DNA of 64,000 bases from assembly GCF_030817315.1 (NCBI RefSeq), contig NZ_JAUSZF010000001.1:1162501-1226500 (forward strand), written 5' to 3'. This DNA comes from Sphingomonas faeni. GTDB taxonomy: Bacteria > Pseudomonadota > Alphaproteobacteria > Sphingomonadales > Sphingomonadaceae. The position numbers and the translations under genes are program-made. Under the pieces are notes generated by a model. The model was given only the letters and a program-made list of their open reading frames with translations. It ran no database searches and had not been told where the DNA came from. This document shows positions 28,140 through 36,955 of the stretch, one piece after another. Within the stretch, counting starts at the first letter, position 1; the number at the start of each line of letters is the position of its first letter.

Positions 28140-28574
28140 TCAGGCGGCAGGAACCTGCGCGTGGCGCAAATCCGTAGCCGCATCGATCGCATTCTCGGCG
28201 AGCGTGCGCAGTTCGATGATCACGGTATCGAGCCGGCTCGACGTCGCGAGTTCGCCGAACAGCTCGTAATAATCGCGGCCATCGACGGTCCCGATCCCGA
28301 AGTTCGACAGCGGCACCAGCTTCTGCGATTTCAGCAGGAAGGTGTTGAACGCCAATTGGTCCTCCTGCTCGTCGCACGGCCACAGCAGGGTCGAGCAGGC
28401 GATCTGCACCTCGCTCACGTTTACGAACAGCTCGAGGTCGCCGTGATGGTGCATCGTCACCAGCAATACCGGGTCCGCGCCTTCCAGGATCCGCGCGGTG
28501 AATTCGCCGGCTTTCGCAGGCTCGGACGTGTCGAGCGCGGCCTTCAGGCTGCGGACGGTCCAGATGTCGGTCAA
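28140..28574 (-). CDS. yjfI: DUF2170 family protein (YjfI-like)
   Basis: A 144-residue cytosolic protein containing VTMHHHGDLELFVNVSEVQIACSTLLWP and FNTFLLKSQKLVPLSNFGI, which I match to DUF2170/YjfI. The most likely start is TTG 28574 because GGGAG lies 9 bases before it and the family-like N-terminus (TDIWTVRSLKAAL) follows; the frame stays open upstream through a repeat, without a plausible ATG. It is the first gene of the leftward operon, 24 bases ahead of the PspA-like gene. Function unknown. Confidence 0.8.
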   Translation of the reverse strand: MTDIWTVRSLKAALDTSEPAKAGEFTARILEGADPVLLVTMHHHGDLELFVNVSEVQIACSTLLWPCDEQEDQLAFNTFLLKSQKLVPLSNFGIGTVDGRDYYELFGELATSSRLDTVIIELRTLAENAIDAATDLRHAQVPAA

Positions 28575-28660
28575 TGCAAGAACTCCCGTGCTTGTCGCTC
28601 GTGGAGACACATAGGCGTTTCGCGAGCGCCTGCCACCCTCCCCACGTCCTCTTCCTTCCG

Positions 28661-28738
28661 TCATCCTGACGAAAGTCAGGACCCAGAGCCACAAGCCCCG
28701 TCCTCCGTTACCCTGGGTCCTGACTTTCGTCAGGATGA
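28661..28738. repeat. perfect 26-base inverted repeat (REP pair) in the divergent yjf promoter region
   Basis: The arm at 28661-28686 recurs as an exact reverse complement at 28713-28738, with 26 bases between. Each arm has an inner CCTGAC-GAAA-GTCAGG hairpin. It lies between the start of the DUF2170 gene (28574) and the DUF2491 gene (28832), so transcripts in one or both directions may begin beside it. Confidence 0.85.
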
Positions 28739-28831
28739 TGGAGTTGAAGGGATGTCGACACTCGATCGTGCTTTGCGAGCTCCCCGGCTTTGCCCTATGA
28801 GGCACGCCAACAACACACACGCGAGGATTGC

Positions 28832-29473
28832 ATGTTCGATCGCCTGTTCGGCCGCAAGCCAGCGCTTGACGGCAACGCCCTGCCCGTCGTCCGCAATGTC
28901 ACCCTAGGCCGCACGGTCACGGTCGATCCGCTGGCATGGCGGCGGTTCGGATCGGAACTGCTGTTCCCGTTCGACCGCGACACGCTGGTGATCGTCGCAC
29001 AGGGGCTCGTCGACCTCAACGAAGGCGGCTTCGTCCACCGGTTCTATACCGACGACGACATCATGTTCCAGGCGGTGTCGAACGATCGCGACGGGCAGGA
29101 CGTCACGGATGTCACGCTGTTCGCACCGTGGGACAGTGCCTACCCGTCGTCCGCTGCCGAGCGTCCTGCTTGGAAGAGCCGCCTGAAGGCGCGCACCTTC
29201 ACCGCCGAAGGGCTGCCGGAATATAGCCGTTCGTGGTTCGGTCCCGAAGCGAGCGAGCAGGACCCGGTGACGTTCTGGGAGGAATTGCACGACGACCGCG
29301 ACGGCATCGTCGACCGCCGCATCTTCCAGACCTGCATGCTGTTCAGCCGCGACCTGCCGGGCGACGATGGCCGCGAACTGCTGCTCGCGATCGACATGGA
29401 GAACGAGGCGGGCGAGGTCTCGTTCGAGATCATGCTGGGCGTGGCACTGGAACTCGGCGAGTTCAGGGCCTAG
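28832..29473 (+). CDS. yjfK: DUF2491 family protein (YjfK-like)
   Basis: A 213-residue protein without signal or membrane segment, beginning MFDRLFGRKPALDGNALPVV and containing AQGLVDLNEGGFVHRFYTDDD and RSWFGPEASEQDPVTFWEEL, which I match to DUF2491/YjfK. ATG 28832 follows GCGAGGA; the open frame upstream (to 28790) lacks a ribosome site. It is the first gene of a rightward operon with the DUF350 and DUF1190 genes, and is divergent from the DUF2170/PspA genes. No biochemical role is known to me. Confidence 0.85.
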   Translation: MFDRLFGRKPALDGNALPVVRNVTLGRTVTVDPLAWRRFGSELLFPFDRDTLVIVAQGLVDLNEGGFVHRFYTDDDIMFQAVSNDRDGQDVTDVTLFAPWDSAYPSSAAERPAWKSRLKARTFTAEGLPEYSRSWFGPEASEQDPVTFWEELHDDRDGIVDRRIFQTCMLFSRDLPGDDGRELLLAIDMENEAGEVSFEIMLGVALELGEFRA

Positions 29474-29505
29474 CATCCGCCACGAACGGCTCCGGGGGAA
29501 ATGCC

Positions 29506-29919
29506 ATGATCGACCAATACAGCTTCGGCGCCAGCGTGCTCGCCTTCCTGATCGCGTTCGTCGCGGCGGGGGCGTTCACGATCGTGTTCAAGATCATATT
29601 TCAGGCGACGACGCCGTATCACGAGAAATCGCTGATCCGCGAAGGCAATACCGCCGCCGCGATCACGCTGGGCGCGGCGCTGCTCGGGTACGTCCTTCCG
29701 TTGGCGTCGGCACTAACGCATACCGTCACGCTGCTCGAATTCGCGATCTGGGCGTTGGTCGCGGGCGTGATCCAGATCGTCGCCGCGCTCGTCGTGCGGC
29801 GGCTGGTGATGCGCGACATCCACGACCGGATCGTCCGTGGCGACATCGCCGCGGCGACCTATATGGGGAGCATCTCGCTGTGCGTCGGCATCCTCAACGC
29901 CGCGTGCATGACGAACTGA
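29506..29919 (+). CDS. yjfL: DUF350 membrane protein (YjfL-like)
   Basis: A 137-residue inner-membrane protein with four predicted membrane helices: about residues 7-30 (SVLAFLIAFVAAGAFTIVF), 50-72, 80-100 and 115-135. The conserved REGNTAAAITLGAALLGY block is the DUF350 signature, present as two internal halves (compare RGDIAAATYMGSISLCVGI). GGGGGAAATGCC precedes ATG 29506. Middle gene of the yjfK-L-M set; likely the membrane anchor or channel partner of the module (inference). Confidence 0.87.
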   Translation: MIDQYSFGASVLAFLIAFVAAGAFTIVFKIIFQATTPYHEKSLIREGNTAAAITLGAALLGYVLPLASALTHTVTLLEFAIWALVAGVIQIVAALVVRRLVMRDIHDRIVRGDIAAATYMGSISLCVGILNAACMTN

Positions 29920-29930
29920 GAGGCATAGCG

Positions 29931-30500
29931 ATGAAGCGTTCCAGATCTATCGTCCTCACCAGCCTGATCGCAGGCTCGGGTATTTCATTGACCGCCTGCG
30001 ACGGCGATGTCGGCGGCAAACCCGTCGAGGCGCAGAGCTATGCATCGGTACAGGAGTGCCGCGCGGCCGGCGCGCTGTCGGCGGTGCAATGCGACACCGC
30101 GTTCGAGCAGGCCAAGGCCGATGCCGCGAAGACCGCGCCACGGTTCCAGGATCGGCAGACTTGCGAAGAGCAATACGGCGCCGCGCAGTGCGAGCCGCGC
30201 AACAACGGCAGCGGCGGGAGCTTCTTTACGCCGCTGCTGACCGGCTTCCTCGTCGGGCAGGCGCTCAACGGCGGCTTCGGCAATCGCGGCGCACCGATGT
30301 ACCGCGACCGCAACGGTAATTACTATGGCGGCGCAGGTGGCCGCATCAATCGCGACTATGTCACAGGCCGAACGCGCGTAGGCTCCGATGCCTTCACGCC
30401 AACCACCGCGAGAGCCCCTGCCCGAGTCCAGTCGCGCAGTTCGGTCATCTCGCGCGGTGGATTCGGTGGCGGCTTTGGTGGCCGCAGCTTCGGGGGGTAA
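29931..30500 (+). CDS. yjfM: DUF1190 lipoprotein (YjfM-like)
   Basis: A 189-residue protein with a lipoprotein signal (SGISLTAC, lipid Cys at residue 23). The DUF1190 region has spaced cysteines (YASVQECRAAG, AVQCDTAFEQA, DRQTCEEQYG, AQCEPRNN) likely forming disulfides, then a glycine-rich tail with a GGGFGGRSFGG end. ATG 29931 is 12 bases after the DUF350 stop. In E. coli YjfM has the same neighbours. Probably acts in the periplasm at the inner or outer membrane. Confidence 0.87.
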   Translation: MKRSRSIVLTSLIAGSGISLTACDGDVGGKPVEAQSYASVQECRAAGALSAVQCDTAFEQAKADAAKTAPRFQDRQTCEEQYGAAQCEPRNNGSGGSFFTPLLTGFLVGQALNGGFGNRGAPMYRDRNGNYYGGAGGRINRDYVTGRTRVGSDAFTPTTARAPARVQSRSSVISRGGFGGGFGGRSFGG

Positions 30501-30526
30501 CGCAGCCGTTACCCCCCCGATTTCGT

Positions 30527-31153
30527 TTAGCGGCGGGCGGGCATCAGCGGGCCACCGATCTCAGTCGCGGCGATGAACGCCGGCCTCGCGCGCAGGCGAT
30601 CCAGATACGCCGCGACGTCGGGATGCTCCTTGAGCAATCCGGCGCTCTCCGCGATCGCCAAGATGTAGCACATCTGGATATCGGCCAGCATCAACTGCTC
30701 GCCCATCAGATACGGACCATCGCCAACCCCCGCGCCGATATAGTCGAGCGTCTTGGTCACCTCGGGTCCGGTGAACTTGGCCAGGCCGTCGGGCAACCCG
30801 CCCATTCGCTTGCCGAGCGACGTCATCATGATCGGCAACGACGCCGAGCTTTCGACATATTGCAGCCATTCGTCGTGCACGGCGGCGGCATCGCTATCGA
30901 CCGGCGGCGAGAAGCGGCGGTCGCCGTAATGCGCGTCGATGTACGACAGGATCGGCGCGCTCTCGGCCAGCGTGAGCGCGTCGTCGACCAGCACCGGCGC
31001 CTTGCCGAGCGGGTGGATCGCCTTGAGCTCGGGCGGCGCACGGAAATTCTCGTCGCGCTCGTATTTGACGAGGTCGTATTCGATACCGAGCTCTTCGAGC
31101 AGCCAGATCACACGGATCGAGCGCGAGTAGTTCAGGTGGTGGAGCGTTAACAT
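30527..31153 (-). CDS. glutathione S-transferase family protein
   Basis: A 208-residue cytosolic GST: thioredoxin-like domain MLTLHHLNYSRSIRVIWLLEELG, with the glutathione-binding PVLVDDALTLAESAPILSYI, then an all-helical C-domain (YLMGEQLMLADIQMCYIL). Ser10 or Tyr9 region is the likely active site. ATG 31153 was chosen from the family N-terminus; the longer open frame in front has no GST character. It diverges from the flavoenzyme gene at 31256. Substrate unknown. Confidence 0.9.
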   Translation of the reverse strand: MLTLHHLNYSRSIRVIWLLEELGIEYDLVKYERDENFRAPPELKAIHPLGKAPVLVDDALTLAESAPILSYIDAHYGDRRFSPPVDSDAAAVHDEWLQYVESSASLPIMMTSLGKRMGGLPDGLAKFTGPEVTKTLDYIGAGVGDGPYLMGEQLMLADIQMCYILAIAESAGLLKEHPDVAAYLDRLRARPAFIAATEIGGPLMPARR

Positions 31154-31255
31154 AGGCGTCCTTCGGGTAGGAATGTGCTGCATCGCGGAACGGCTGGGCG
31201 GCATCGAAGGTTTCGTCGAGCGCGACCCCGGAATTCTCCGGCAACGGAGACATTC

Positions 31256-32677
31256 ATGACCAAGCTGACCTGCGACGTGGCGATCATCGGCGCCGGTACC
31301 GCCGGCCTTGCCGCCGAGCGCAGCGCGCGTCGCAACGGCGCCAAGACGCTGCTGATCGACGAAGGCTTCAGCGGCACGACATGCGCGAGCGTAGGATGTA
31401 TGCCCTCCAAGCTGTTGATCGCGGCGGGGAATGCGATGCACGCAGTGAACCACGCGGCGGTGTTCGGCGTCGAGGCGTCCGGCAAGGTCGACGGCGTCGC
31501 AGTGATGAAGCGCGTACGGAAAGAGCGCGATGCGTTCGTCGCGGGCGTCGAGGCATCGATCGACAAACTGCCCGAGGACGTGAAGATCAAGGCGCGTGCG
31601 AAATTTGCCGGTGCGACGATTCTGGCGCTCAGCGATGGCCGTGAGGTCCATGCGAAGTCGGTGGTGATCGCGACCGGATCGAGCCCTGCCATCCCCGAGA
31701 TGTTCGACGCGGTGCGCGACCGCGTGCTGACCAACGAGAGCATCTTCGAACTCCAGGACCTTCCCAAGTCGCTTGGCGTGGTCGGTGCGGGCGCGCTGGG
31801 GATCGAACTCGCGCAGGCGATGGCGCGGCTCGGGGTCGAGACGATGGTGTTCGACATGGGCGAGACGGTTGGTGGTTTGAAGGACCGCCACGTGGCCGAA
31901 GCATATCACGCGATCCTGTCGCGTGAGATGCCGATCCTGCTGGGTGTCGAACTCGAGGTGGCACCCGTTGGCGATGGCGATGGCGTCATGCTCTCGTGGA
32001 CGGGGTCCGCGTCCGGCGAACAGCGGTTCGACTATCTGCTCGTCGCGACCGGCCGCCCCCCGCGGATCAAGGATATCGGGCTGGAGACGACCGGCCTCGC
32101 GCTCGATGACCACGGCATGCCGGACTATGACCCGGAAACGATGCAGTGCGGCACCGCGCCCATCTTCATCGCGGGCGACGCGGATCATGACCGGGCGGTG
32201 CTGCACGAGGCGTCTTCCGAGGGGACGATCGCGGGGCGCAACGCCGCCAGCTATCCCGAGGTGACGCCGGGGAAGCGGAGCGTGCCGTTCGCAATCACCT
32301 TCACGCACCCCAACGTCGCGGTGATCGGCGAGATTGCGAAGGACGACGATGCGGATAGCGTCATCGGCACCGCATCATATGACGACCAGGGACGAGCGAA
32401 GGTCGAGGCGTGCAACGCCGGACTGGTGCGGTTCTATGCCGACCGCCGTGACGGGCGGCTGACCGGTGCGACGATGGCGGGGCCCGCGGTCGAGCACAGC
32501 GCGCATCTGATCGCATGGGCGATCCAGAGCGGCTGGACCGCGACCGAAGTGCTCGATCTGCCCTTCTACCACCCGACCTTCGAGGAAGGGATGAAAGGCG
32601 CGTTGCGGTCGATCTGCGCCGAAGTGCATGCACCGACGCCGCCGGATCGCGATGATGGGTTTACGCCCGGGACGTAA
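31256..32677 (+). CDS. dihydrolipoamide dehydrogenase-like FAD disulfide oxidoreductase
   Basis: A 473-residue class I flavoprotein disulfide reductase: FAD site GAGTAG at residues 12-17, redox pair Cys43 and Cys48 (TTCASVGCMPSK), NAD site VVGAGALGIELAQAMARLG, second FAD motif IFIAGDADHDR and the C-terminal His-Glu pair in FYHPTFEEG. GGAGA precedes ATG 31256. It is not next to any 2-oxoacid dehydrogenase subunit genes, so it may reduce another disulfide. Some sequence features (GTTCASVGC) fit the Lpd-like branch rather than glutathione reductase. Confidence 0.88.
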   Translation: MTKLTCDVAIIGAGTAGLAAERSARRNGAKTLLIDEGFSGTTCASVGCMPSKLLIAAGNAMHAVNHAAVFGVEASGKVDGVAVMKRVRKERDAFVAGVEASIDKLPEDVKIKARAKFAGATILALSDGREVHAKSVVIATGSSPAIPEMFDAVRDRVLTNESIFELQDLPKSLGVVGAGALGIELAQAMARLGVETMVFDMGETVGGLKDRHVAEAYHAILSREMPILLGVELEVAPVGDGDGVMLSWTGSASGEQRFDYLLVATGRPPRIKDIGLETTGLALDDHGMPDYDPETMQCGTAPIFIAGDADHDRAVLHEASSEGTIAGRNAASYPEVTPGKRSVPFAITFTHPNVAVIGEIAKDDDADSVIGTASYDDQGRAKVEACNAGLVRFYADRRDGRLTGATMAGPAVEHSAHLIAWAIQSGWTATEVLDLPFYHPTFEEGMKGALRSICAEVHAPTPPDRDDGFTPGT

Positions 32678-32764
32678 CCGAACCCGTGATGAGAACTACC
32701 CCGGCCTCCGCCGCGGTGGTTACATTCGGGTAGCGCATCACAAACGCCGGTCGCTCGCTCGGCG

Positions 32765-32965
32765 CTACTCCTCAAGATCCAAATACGCGACGACGTCGTT
32801 CTCCGTCGCCAGATACAGGCCAGCCTGGACGTCCTCCTCCTGCTGCGCGGCGATTGCCATTGCCTCGCTCAGTGGACCATAGAAGAGCGTTGTTGCCGCC
32901 CCACCCTCGCCGCTATCGTCGAGATGATACAACCGCACCGATACGCTCGAAGAAATCGTCCGCAT
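32765..32965 (-). CDS. small hypothetical protein (66 aa)
   Basis: A 66-residue acidic protein, MRTISSSVSVRLYHLDDSG then FYGPLSEAMAIAAQQEEDVQAG and LYLATENDVVAYLDLEE. A GGTAGGG ribosome-like sequence stands about 10 bases before ATG 32965. The composition is protein-like (balanced hydrophobic and acidic residues, alternating strands and a helix), unlike the arginine-rich antisense frames around it. Function unknown; convergent with the flavoenzyme gene. Confidence 0.6.
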   Translation of the reverse strand: MRTISSSVSVRLYHLDDSGEGGAATTLFYGPLSEAMAIAAQQEEDVQAGLYLATENDVVAYLDLEE

Positions 32966-33074
32966 TACAATACCCTACCAAACCCATCATAATCTAGAAT
33001 TCACGGAACCAAATGCGAAGCGGCGCAACTTTGGCTCGGCTCGCCCGTTACGCTAGCAGATACAGGGATTTACT

Positions 33075-33719
33075 ATGCATCAGGATGAAAGTTTTCCGGT
33101 GTCGCGCCGTGGCGTGATTGCCGGTGGTGTCGCGTCGGCTACGTTGGCCGCGGCTCCCGTTGCCCAGGCTCAGACCCAGGGCACCGCGCAATCGGCCCCG
33201 CCGACCATGCCTGTCACGCTCAAGGTCAATGGCCGGACCACCAAGCTCAACGTCGACACGCGCACCACGCTGCTCGACGCGCTGCGTGAGAATTTAAAGC
33301 TCACCGGTACCAAGAAGGGCTGCGACCACGGCCAGTGCGGCGCGTGCACGGTCATCGTCGAGGGTCGCCGCATCAATAGCTGCCTGACGCTCGCGGTCAT
33401 GCATGAAGGCGAAGAGATCACGACGATCGAAGGCCTCGGCACGCCCGAGAAGCTCCACGCGATGCAGGCGGCGTTCGTCAAGCATGACGGCTATCAATGC
33501 GGCTATTGCACCCCCGGCCAGATCTGTTCGGCGGTCGCGACGCTCGGCGAAATCAAGGCGGGCATCCCCAGCCATGTCACCGGCGACATCGCTGCACAGC
33601 CAACCGTCACAACCGACGAACTGCGCGAGCGGATGAGCGGCAACATCTGCCGCTGCGGTGCCTATGCGAACATCATCGACGCGATCCACGACGTCGCCGG
33701 TACGGAGCGCACCGCATGA
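33075..33719 (+). CDS. paoA: aldehyde oxidoreductase [2Fe-2S] subunit, Tat-exported (PaoA-like)
   Basis: A 214-residue iron-sulfur subunit of a periplasmic xanthine-oxidase-family aldehyde dehydrogenase. A Tat signal ([10 protein letters not shown]) is followed by the plant-type [2Fe-2S] domain [11 protein letters not shown] plus NSCLTLA and the second cluster domain CGYCTPGQI and ICRCGAYAN. Unlike cytosolic CoxS proteins, the Tat signal on the small subunit is the mark of PaoABC (YagTSR), whose complex is exported folded. The stop overlaps the paoB ATG (ATGA). Confidence 0.94.
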   Translation: MHQDESFPVSRRGVIAGGVASATLAAAPVAQAQTQGTAQSAPPTMPVTLKVNGRTTKLNVDTRTTLLDALRENLKLTGTKKGCDHGQCGACTVIVEGRRINSCLTLAVMHEGEEITTIEGLGTPEKLHAMQAAFVKHDGYQCGYCTPGQICSAVATLGEIKAGIPSHVTGDIAAQPTVTTDELRERMSGNICRCGAYANIIDAIHDVAGTERTA

Positions 33720-34666
33720 AGGCCTTTACCTACGAGCGCGCGACCTCGACGAAGGATGCCGCGAGCGCCGCGGTCCGCACGCCAGGCGCGAAGTTCATCG
33801 CCGGCGGCACCAACCTGCTCGACCTGATGAAGCTCCAGATCGAGACGCCGCAGCACCTGATCGACGTCAACGGGCTCGGCCTCGACAAGATCACGGCGAC
33901 TTCCGACGGCGGTCTCCGTGTCGGCGCGCTCGTCCGTAACACCGACCTCGCCGCCGACGCGCGCGTGCGGAAGGATTACGGCGTACTCAGCCGTGCGCTG
34001 GTATCCGGCGCATCCGGCCAGCTTCGCAACAAGGCGACGACCGCCGGCAATCTGCTCCAGCGCACGCGGTGCCCGTATTTCTACGACACCACCAAGCCTT
34101 GCAACAAGCGTCAACCCGGCAGCGGCTGTGCGGCGATCGGTGGGTTCAACCGCAACCTCGCGGTGATGGGCACGAGCGAGGCATGCATTGCCACGCACCC
34201 GAGCGACATGGCCGTTGCGATGCGCGTACTCGACGCGACGGTCGAGACGGTGAACGCCGCCGGCCAGACGCGGGCGATCCCGATTGCCGACTTCCATCGC
34301 CTCCCCGGTGCTACGCCGAACATCGAAACCTCGCTTGCGCCGGGTGAACTGATCACCGCCGTCACGTTGCCGAAGCCGATCGGTGGCACGCATATCTACC
34401 AGAAGGTGCGTGACCGTGCGTCCTACGCGTTCGCGCTGATCTCGGTCGCTGCCGTGATCCAGCCGGGTGGTCGTGGGCGTCTCGCCTTCGGGGGCCTCGC
34501 GCACAAGCCGTGGCGCGTCGAAGCCGCCGAGGCTCAGATGCCGAATGGCGCCAAGGCTACCGCGTCGGCAGTCCTCGCCGGCGCCCGCACCACATCACAG
34601 AACGCGTTCAAGCTGCCGTTGGTCGAACGCACCATCGGCGCCGTGTTCGAAGAAGCGAAGGCCTGA
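33716..34666 (+). CDS. paoB: aldehyde oxidoreductase FAD-binding subunit (PaoB-like)
   Basis: A 316-residue FAD subunit of the molybdenum hydroxylase family: [13 protein letters not shown] is the first FAD loop and [16 protein letters not shown] the second. The inserted cysteines [25 protein letters not shown] match the extra [4Fe-4S] cluster known for E. coli PaoB. ATG 33716 overlaps the paoA stop. The protein passes electrons between the clusters and an acceptor, and has no signal of its own, being exported with PaoA. Confidence 0.93.
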   Translation: MKAFTYERATSTKDAASAAVRTPGAKFIAGGTNLLDLMKLQIETPQHLIDVNGLGLDKITATSDGGLRVGALVRNTDLAADARVRKDYGVLSRALVSGASGQLRNKATTAGNLLQRTRCPYFYDTTKPCNKRQPGSGCAAIGGFNRNLAVMGTSEACIATHPSDMAVAMRVLDATVETVNAAGQTRAIPIADFHRLPGATPNIETSLAPGELITAVTLPKPIGGTHIYQKVRDRASYAFALISVAAVIQPGGRGRLAFGGLAHKPWRVEAAEAQMPNGAKATASAVLAGARTTSQNAFKLPLVERTIGAVFEEAKA

Positions 34667-34671
34667 TCGCC

Positions 34672-36864
34672 ATGAAGTTCGATACCCCAGCCACGGCGAA
34701 CCCGACCGACCGCATGAAGGTGCTTGGCAAGCCGCTCGACCGTGTCGATGGCAAGCTGAAGACCACCGGCACCGCGCATTATGCCTATGAGCGCAACGAC
34801 GTCGCGCCGAACGCGGCCTACGGCTACATCGTGGGTTCGGCGATCGCCAAGGGACGGATCGATAGCATCGACGACGCCGACGCGAAGGCTGCGCCCGGCG
34901 TGCTCGCCGTCGTTACCTATAAGAATGCCGGCACGGTTGCGAAGGCCAAGGCCCATACCGCGCGGATGCTCGCCGGCCCCGACGTCCAGCATTACGATCA
35001 GGCCGTCGCCGTCGTCGTCGCCGAGACGTTCGAACAGGCCCGTGCCGCCGCCAAGTTGTTGCGTGTGACCTACGCGCGAACCGCTGGCAGCTTCGATCTG
35101 GCAGCGGTCAAGGCATCGGCAACCAAACCCAAGGACGGCAACCCCGATACCGCCGTCGGCAATTTCGCGGGTGCGTTCGCCAAGGCCGCCGTCAAGCTCG
35201 ATGAGCAGTACACCACGCCCGATCAGAGCCACACGATGATGGAGCCGCATTCCACGACGGCCGCGTGGCAGGGTGATAAGCTGACCCTGTGGACGTCGAA
35301 CCAGATGATAAACTGGGCGGTCCGCGACATGAGCGAGACCTTGGGCATGCCGAAGGAAAACATCCACGTGATGTCGCCCTATGTCGGCGGCGGTTTCGGG
35401 TCGAAGCTCTGGATCCGCAGCGATGCGGTCATGGCGGCGCTCGGCTCGCGCGCGATCGGCGGGCGTCCGGTGAAGCTGGCCCTCGCGCGTCCGCAGGTCA
35501 TGAACAACACCACGCATCGCCCCGCGACGATCCAGCGTCTCCGCATCGGAGCGCAGAAGGACGGCAAGATCACCGCGATCGCGCATGAGAGCTGGTCGGG
35601 CGATCTCCCCGGCGGTGGCCCAGAGACCGCGCCGAACGCGACTCGGCTCCTCTACGCCGGCGCCAATCGCATGACTGCGACGCGCCTCGCGGTGCTCGAT
35701 CTTCCCGAGGGCAACGCGATGCGTGCGCCGGGTGAGGCGGTCGGCCTGCTCGCGCTCGAAGCGGCGATGGATGAGCTTGCTGAGAAGCTGAAGATGGACC
35801 CGGTCCAGCTGCGGATCATCAACGATACGCAGGTCGATCCGGAAAAGCCGACGCGCCAATTCTCGCAGCGCGATCTGGTCGGCTGCCTGAAAACGGGCGC
35901 CGAACGCTTCGGCTGGAACAAGCGCAATCCCGTTCCGGGTCAGGTTCGCGACGGTCGTTGGCTGGTCGGCATGGGCATGGCGTCGGCATTCCGCGACAAC
36001 GTCACGATGAAGTCGGGCGCACGCGTCGGGATCGACAAGAAGGGCGTCGTGACGGTCGCTACCGACATGACGGACATCGGCACCGGCAGCTACACAATCA
36101 TCGCGCAGACCGCGGCGGAATTGATGGGCGTGCCGATGGACAAGGTCATCGTCCTGCTCGGCGACAGCAGCTTCCCGACCTCGTCGGGCTCGGGTGGCCA
36201 GTGGGGCGGCAACAGCTCGACCGCGGGTGTCTACGCGGCTTGCATGGAGTTGCGCGCGCGGGTGGCCCAGAAGCTCGGGTTCAACTCGACCGACGTCGTG
36301 TTCGAGGACGGCAAGGTCAAGTCGGGCAACCGCAGCGTTTCGCTGTCCGAGGCAGCGGGCGATGCCGGCCTATCGGCAGAGGATTCGATCGAGTTCGGCG
36401 ACCTGACCAAGACCTATGCGCAGGCCACGTTCGGCGCGCATTTCGTCGAGGTCGGCGTTGATTCGGCGACTGGCGAGATCCGCGTTCGCCGGATGAGCGG
36501 TGCATTCGCCGCCGGTCGTATCCTCAACCCGAAATCGGCACGCAGCCAGGTTATCGGCGCGATGACGATGGGCGTCGGCGCGGCGCTGATGGAGGACGCG
36601 ATCGTCGACAAGCGGTTCGGCTATTTCGTCAACCACGACCTCGCCGAATATCACGTGCCGGCGCATGCCGACATCCCGATGCAGGACGTGTTCTTCATGG
36701 ACGAACTCGACGAGAAGTCCTCGCCGATGAAGGCCAAGGGCATCGGCGAGCTAGGCCTCTGCGGTGTCGGCGCCGCGATCGCCAACGCCGTCTACAACGC
36801 GTGCGGCGTCCGCATCCGCGAATACCCGCTGACGCTCGACAAGGTCATCGGCAAGATGGCCTGA
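34672..36864 (+). CDS. paoC: aldehyde oxidoreductase molybdenum-binding subunit (PaoC-like)
   Basis: A 730-residue molybdopterin-cytosine-dinucleotide subunit. Visible are the N-terminal Ald-Xan domain (GKPLDRVDGKLKTTGTAHYAYE), the MCD-binding GGGFGSKLW loop, MRAPGEAVGLLALEAAMDELA, and the C-terminal AKGIGELGLCGVGAAIANAVYNA, which contains the catalytic GluGly-type motif. Length equals PaoC. The 5-base gap to paoB shows one operon. PaoABC detoxifies aromatic aldehydes in the periplasm in E. coli; the substrate here is unproven. The XdhC-like maturation factor PaoD is not next to it. Confidence 0.94.
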   Translation: MKFDTPATANPTDRMKVLGKPLDRVDGKLKTTGTAHYAYERNDVAPNAAYGYIVGSAIAKGRIDSIDDADAKAAPGVLAVVTYKNAGTVAKAKAHTARMLAGPDVQHYDQAVAVVVAETFEQARAAAKLLRVTYARTAGSFDLAAVKASATKPKDGNPDTAVGNFAGAFAKAAVKLDEQYTTPDQSHTMMEPHSTTAAWQGDKLTLWTSNQMINWAVRDMSETLGMPKENIHVMSPYVGGGFGSKLWIRSDAVMAALGSRAIGGRPVKLALARPQVMNNTTHRPATIQRLRIGAQKDGKITAIAHESWSGDLPGGGPETAPNATRLLYAGANRMTATRLAVLDLPEGNAMRAPGEAVGLLALEAAMDELAEKLKMDPVQLRIINDTQVDPEKPTRQFSQRDLVGCLKTGAERFGWNKRNPVPGQVRDGRWLVGMGMASAFRDNVTMKSGARVGIDKKGVVTVATDMTDIGTGSYTIIAQTAAELMGVPMDKVIVLLGDSSFPTSSGSGGQWGGNSSTAGVYAACMELRARVAQKLGFNSTDVVFEDGKVKSGNRSVSLSEAAGDAGLSAEDSIEFGDLTKTYAQATFGAHFVEVGVDSATGEIRVRRMSGAFAAGRILNPKSARSQVIGAMTMGVGAALMEDAIVDKRFGYFVNHDLAEYHVPAHADIPMQDVFFMDELDEKSSPMKAKGIGELGLCGVGAAIANAVYNACGVRIREYPLTLDKVIGKMA

Positions 36865-36870
36865 CACCCT

Positions 36871-36909
36871 GCCCTCCATACCGCCGCATCTGCGACCGGG
36901 GTGGAGGGC
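36871..36909 (+). terminator. terminator hairpin after paoC
   Basis: GCCCTCCA at 36871-36878 pairs with TGGAGGGC at 36902-36909, followed by AAAAG; the 23-base loop is long, so the structure is only a moderate candidate. It lies 7 bases past the paoC stop. Confidence 0.5.
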
Positions 36910-36955
36910 AAAAGTGGCTCTGGCGTGCGCGAATGGGTTGCGCTAGAAAACCCAT

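Noticed and set aside
31154..32308. Extended GST frame (593 codons)
   Set aside because: The extension is antisense to the flavoenzyme gene; GST sequence begins at 31153.
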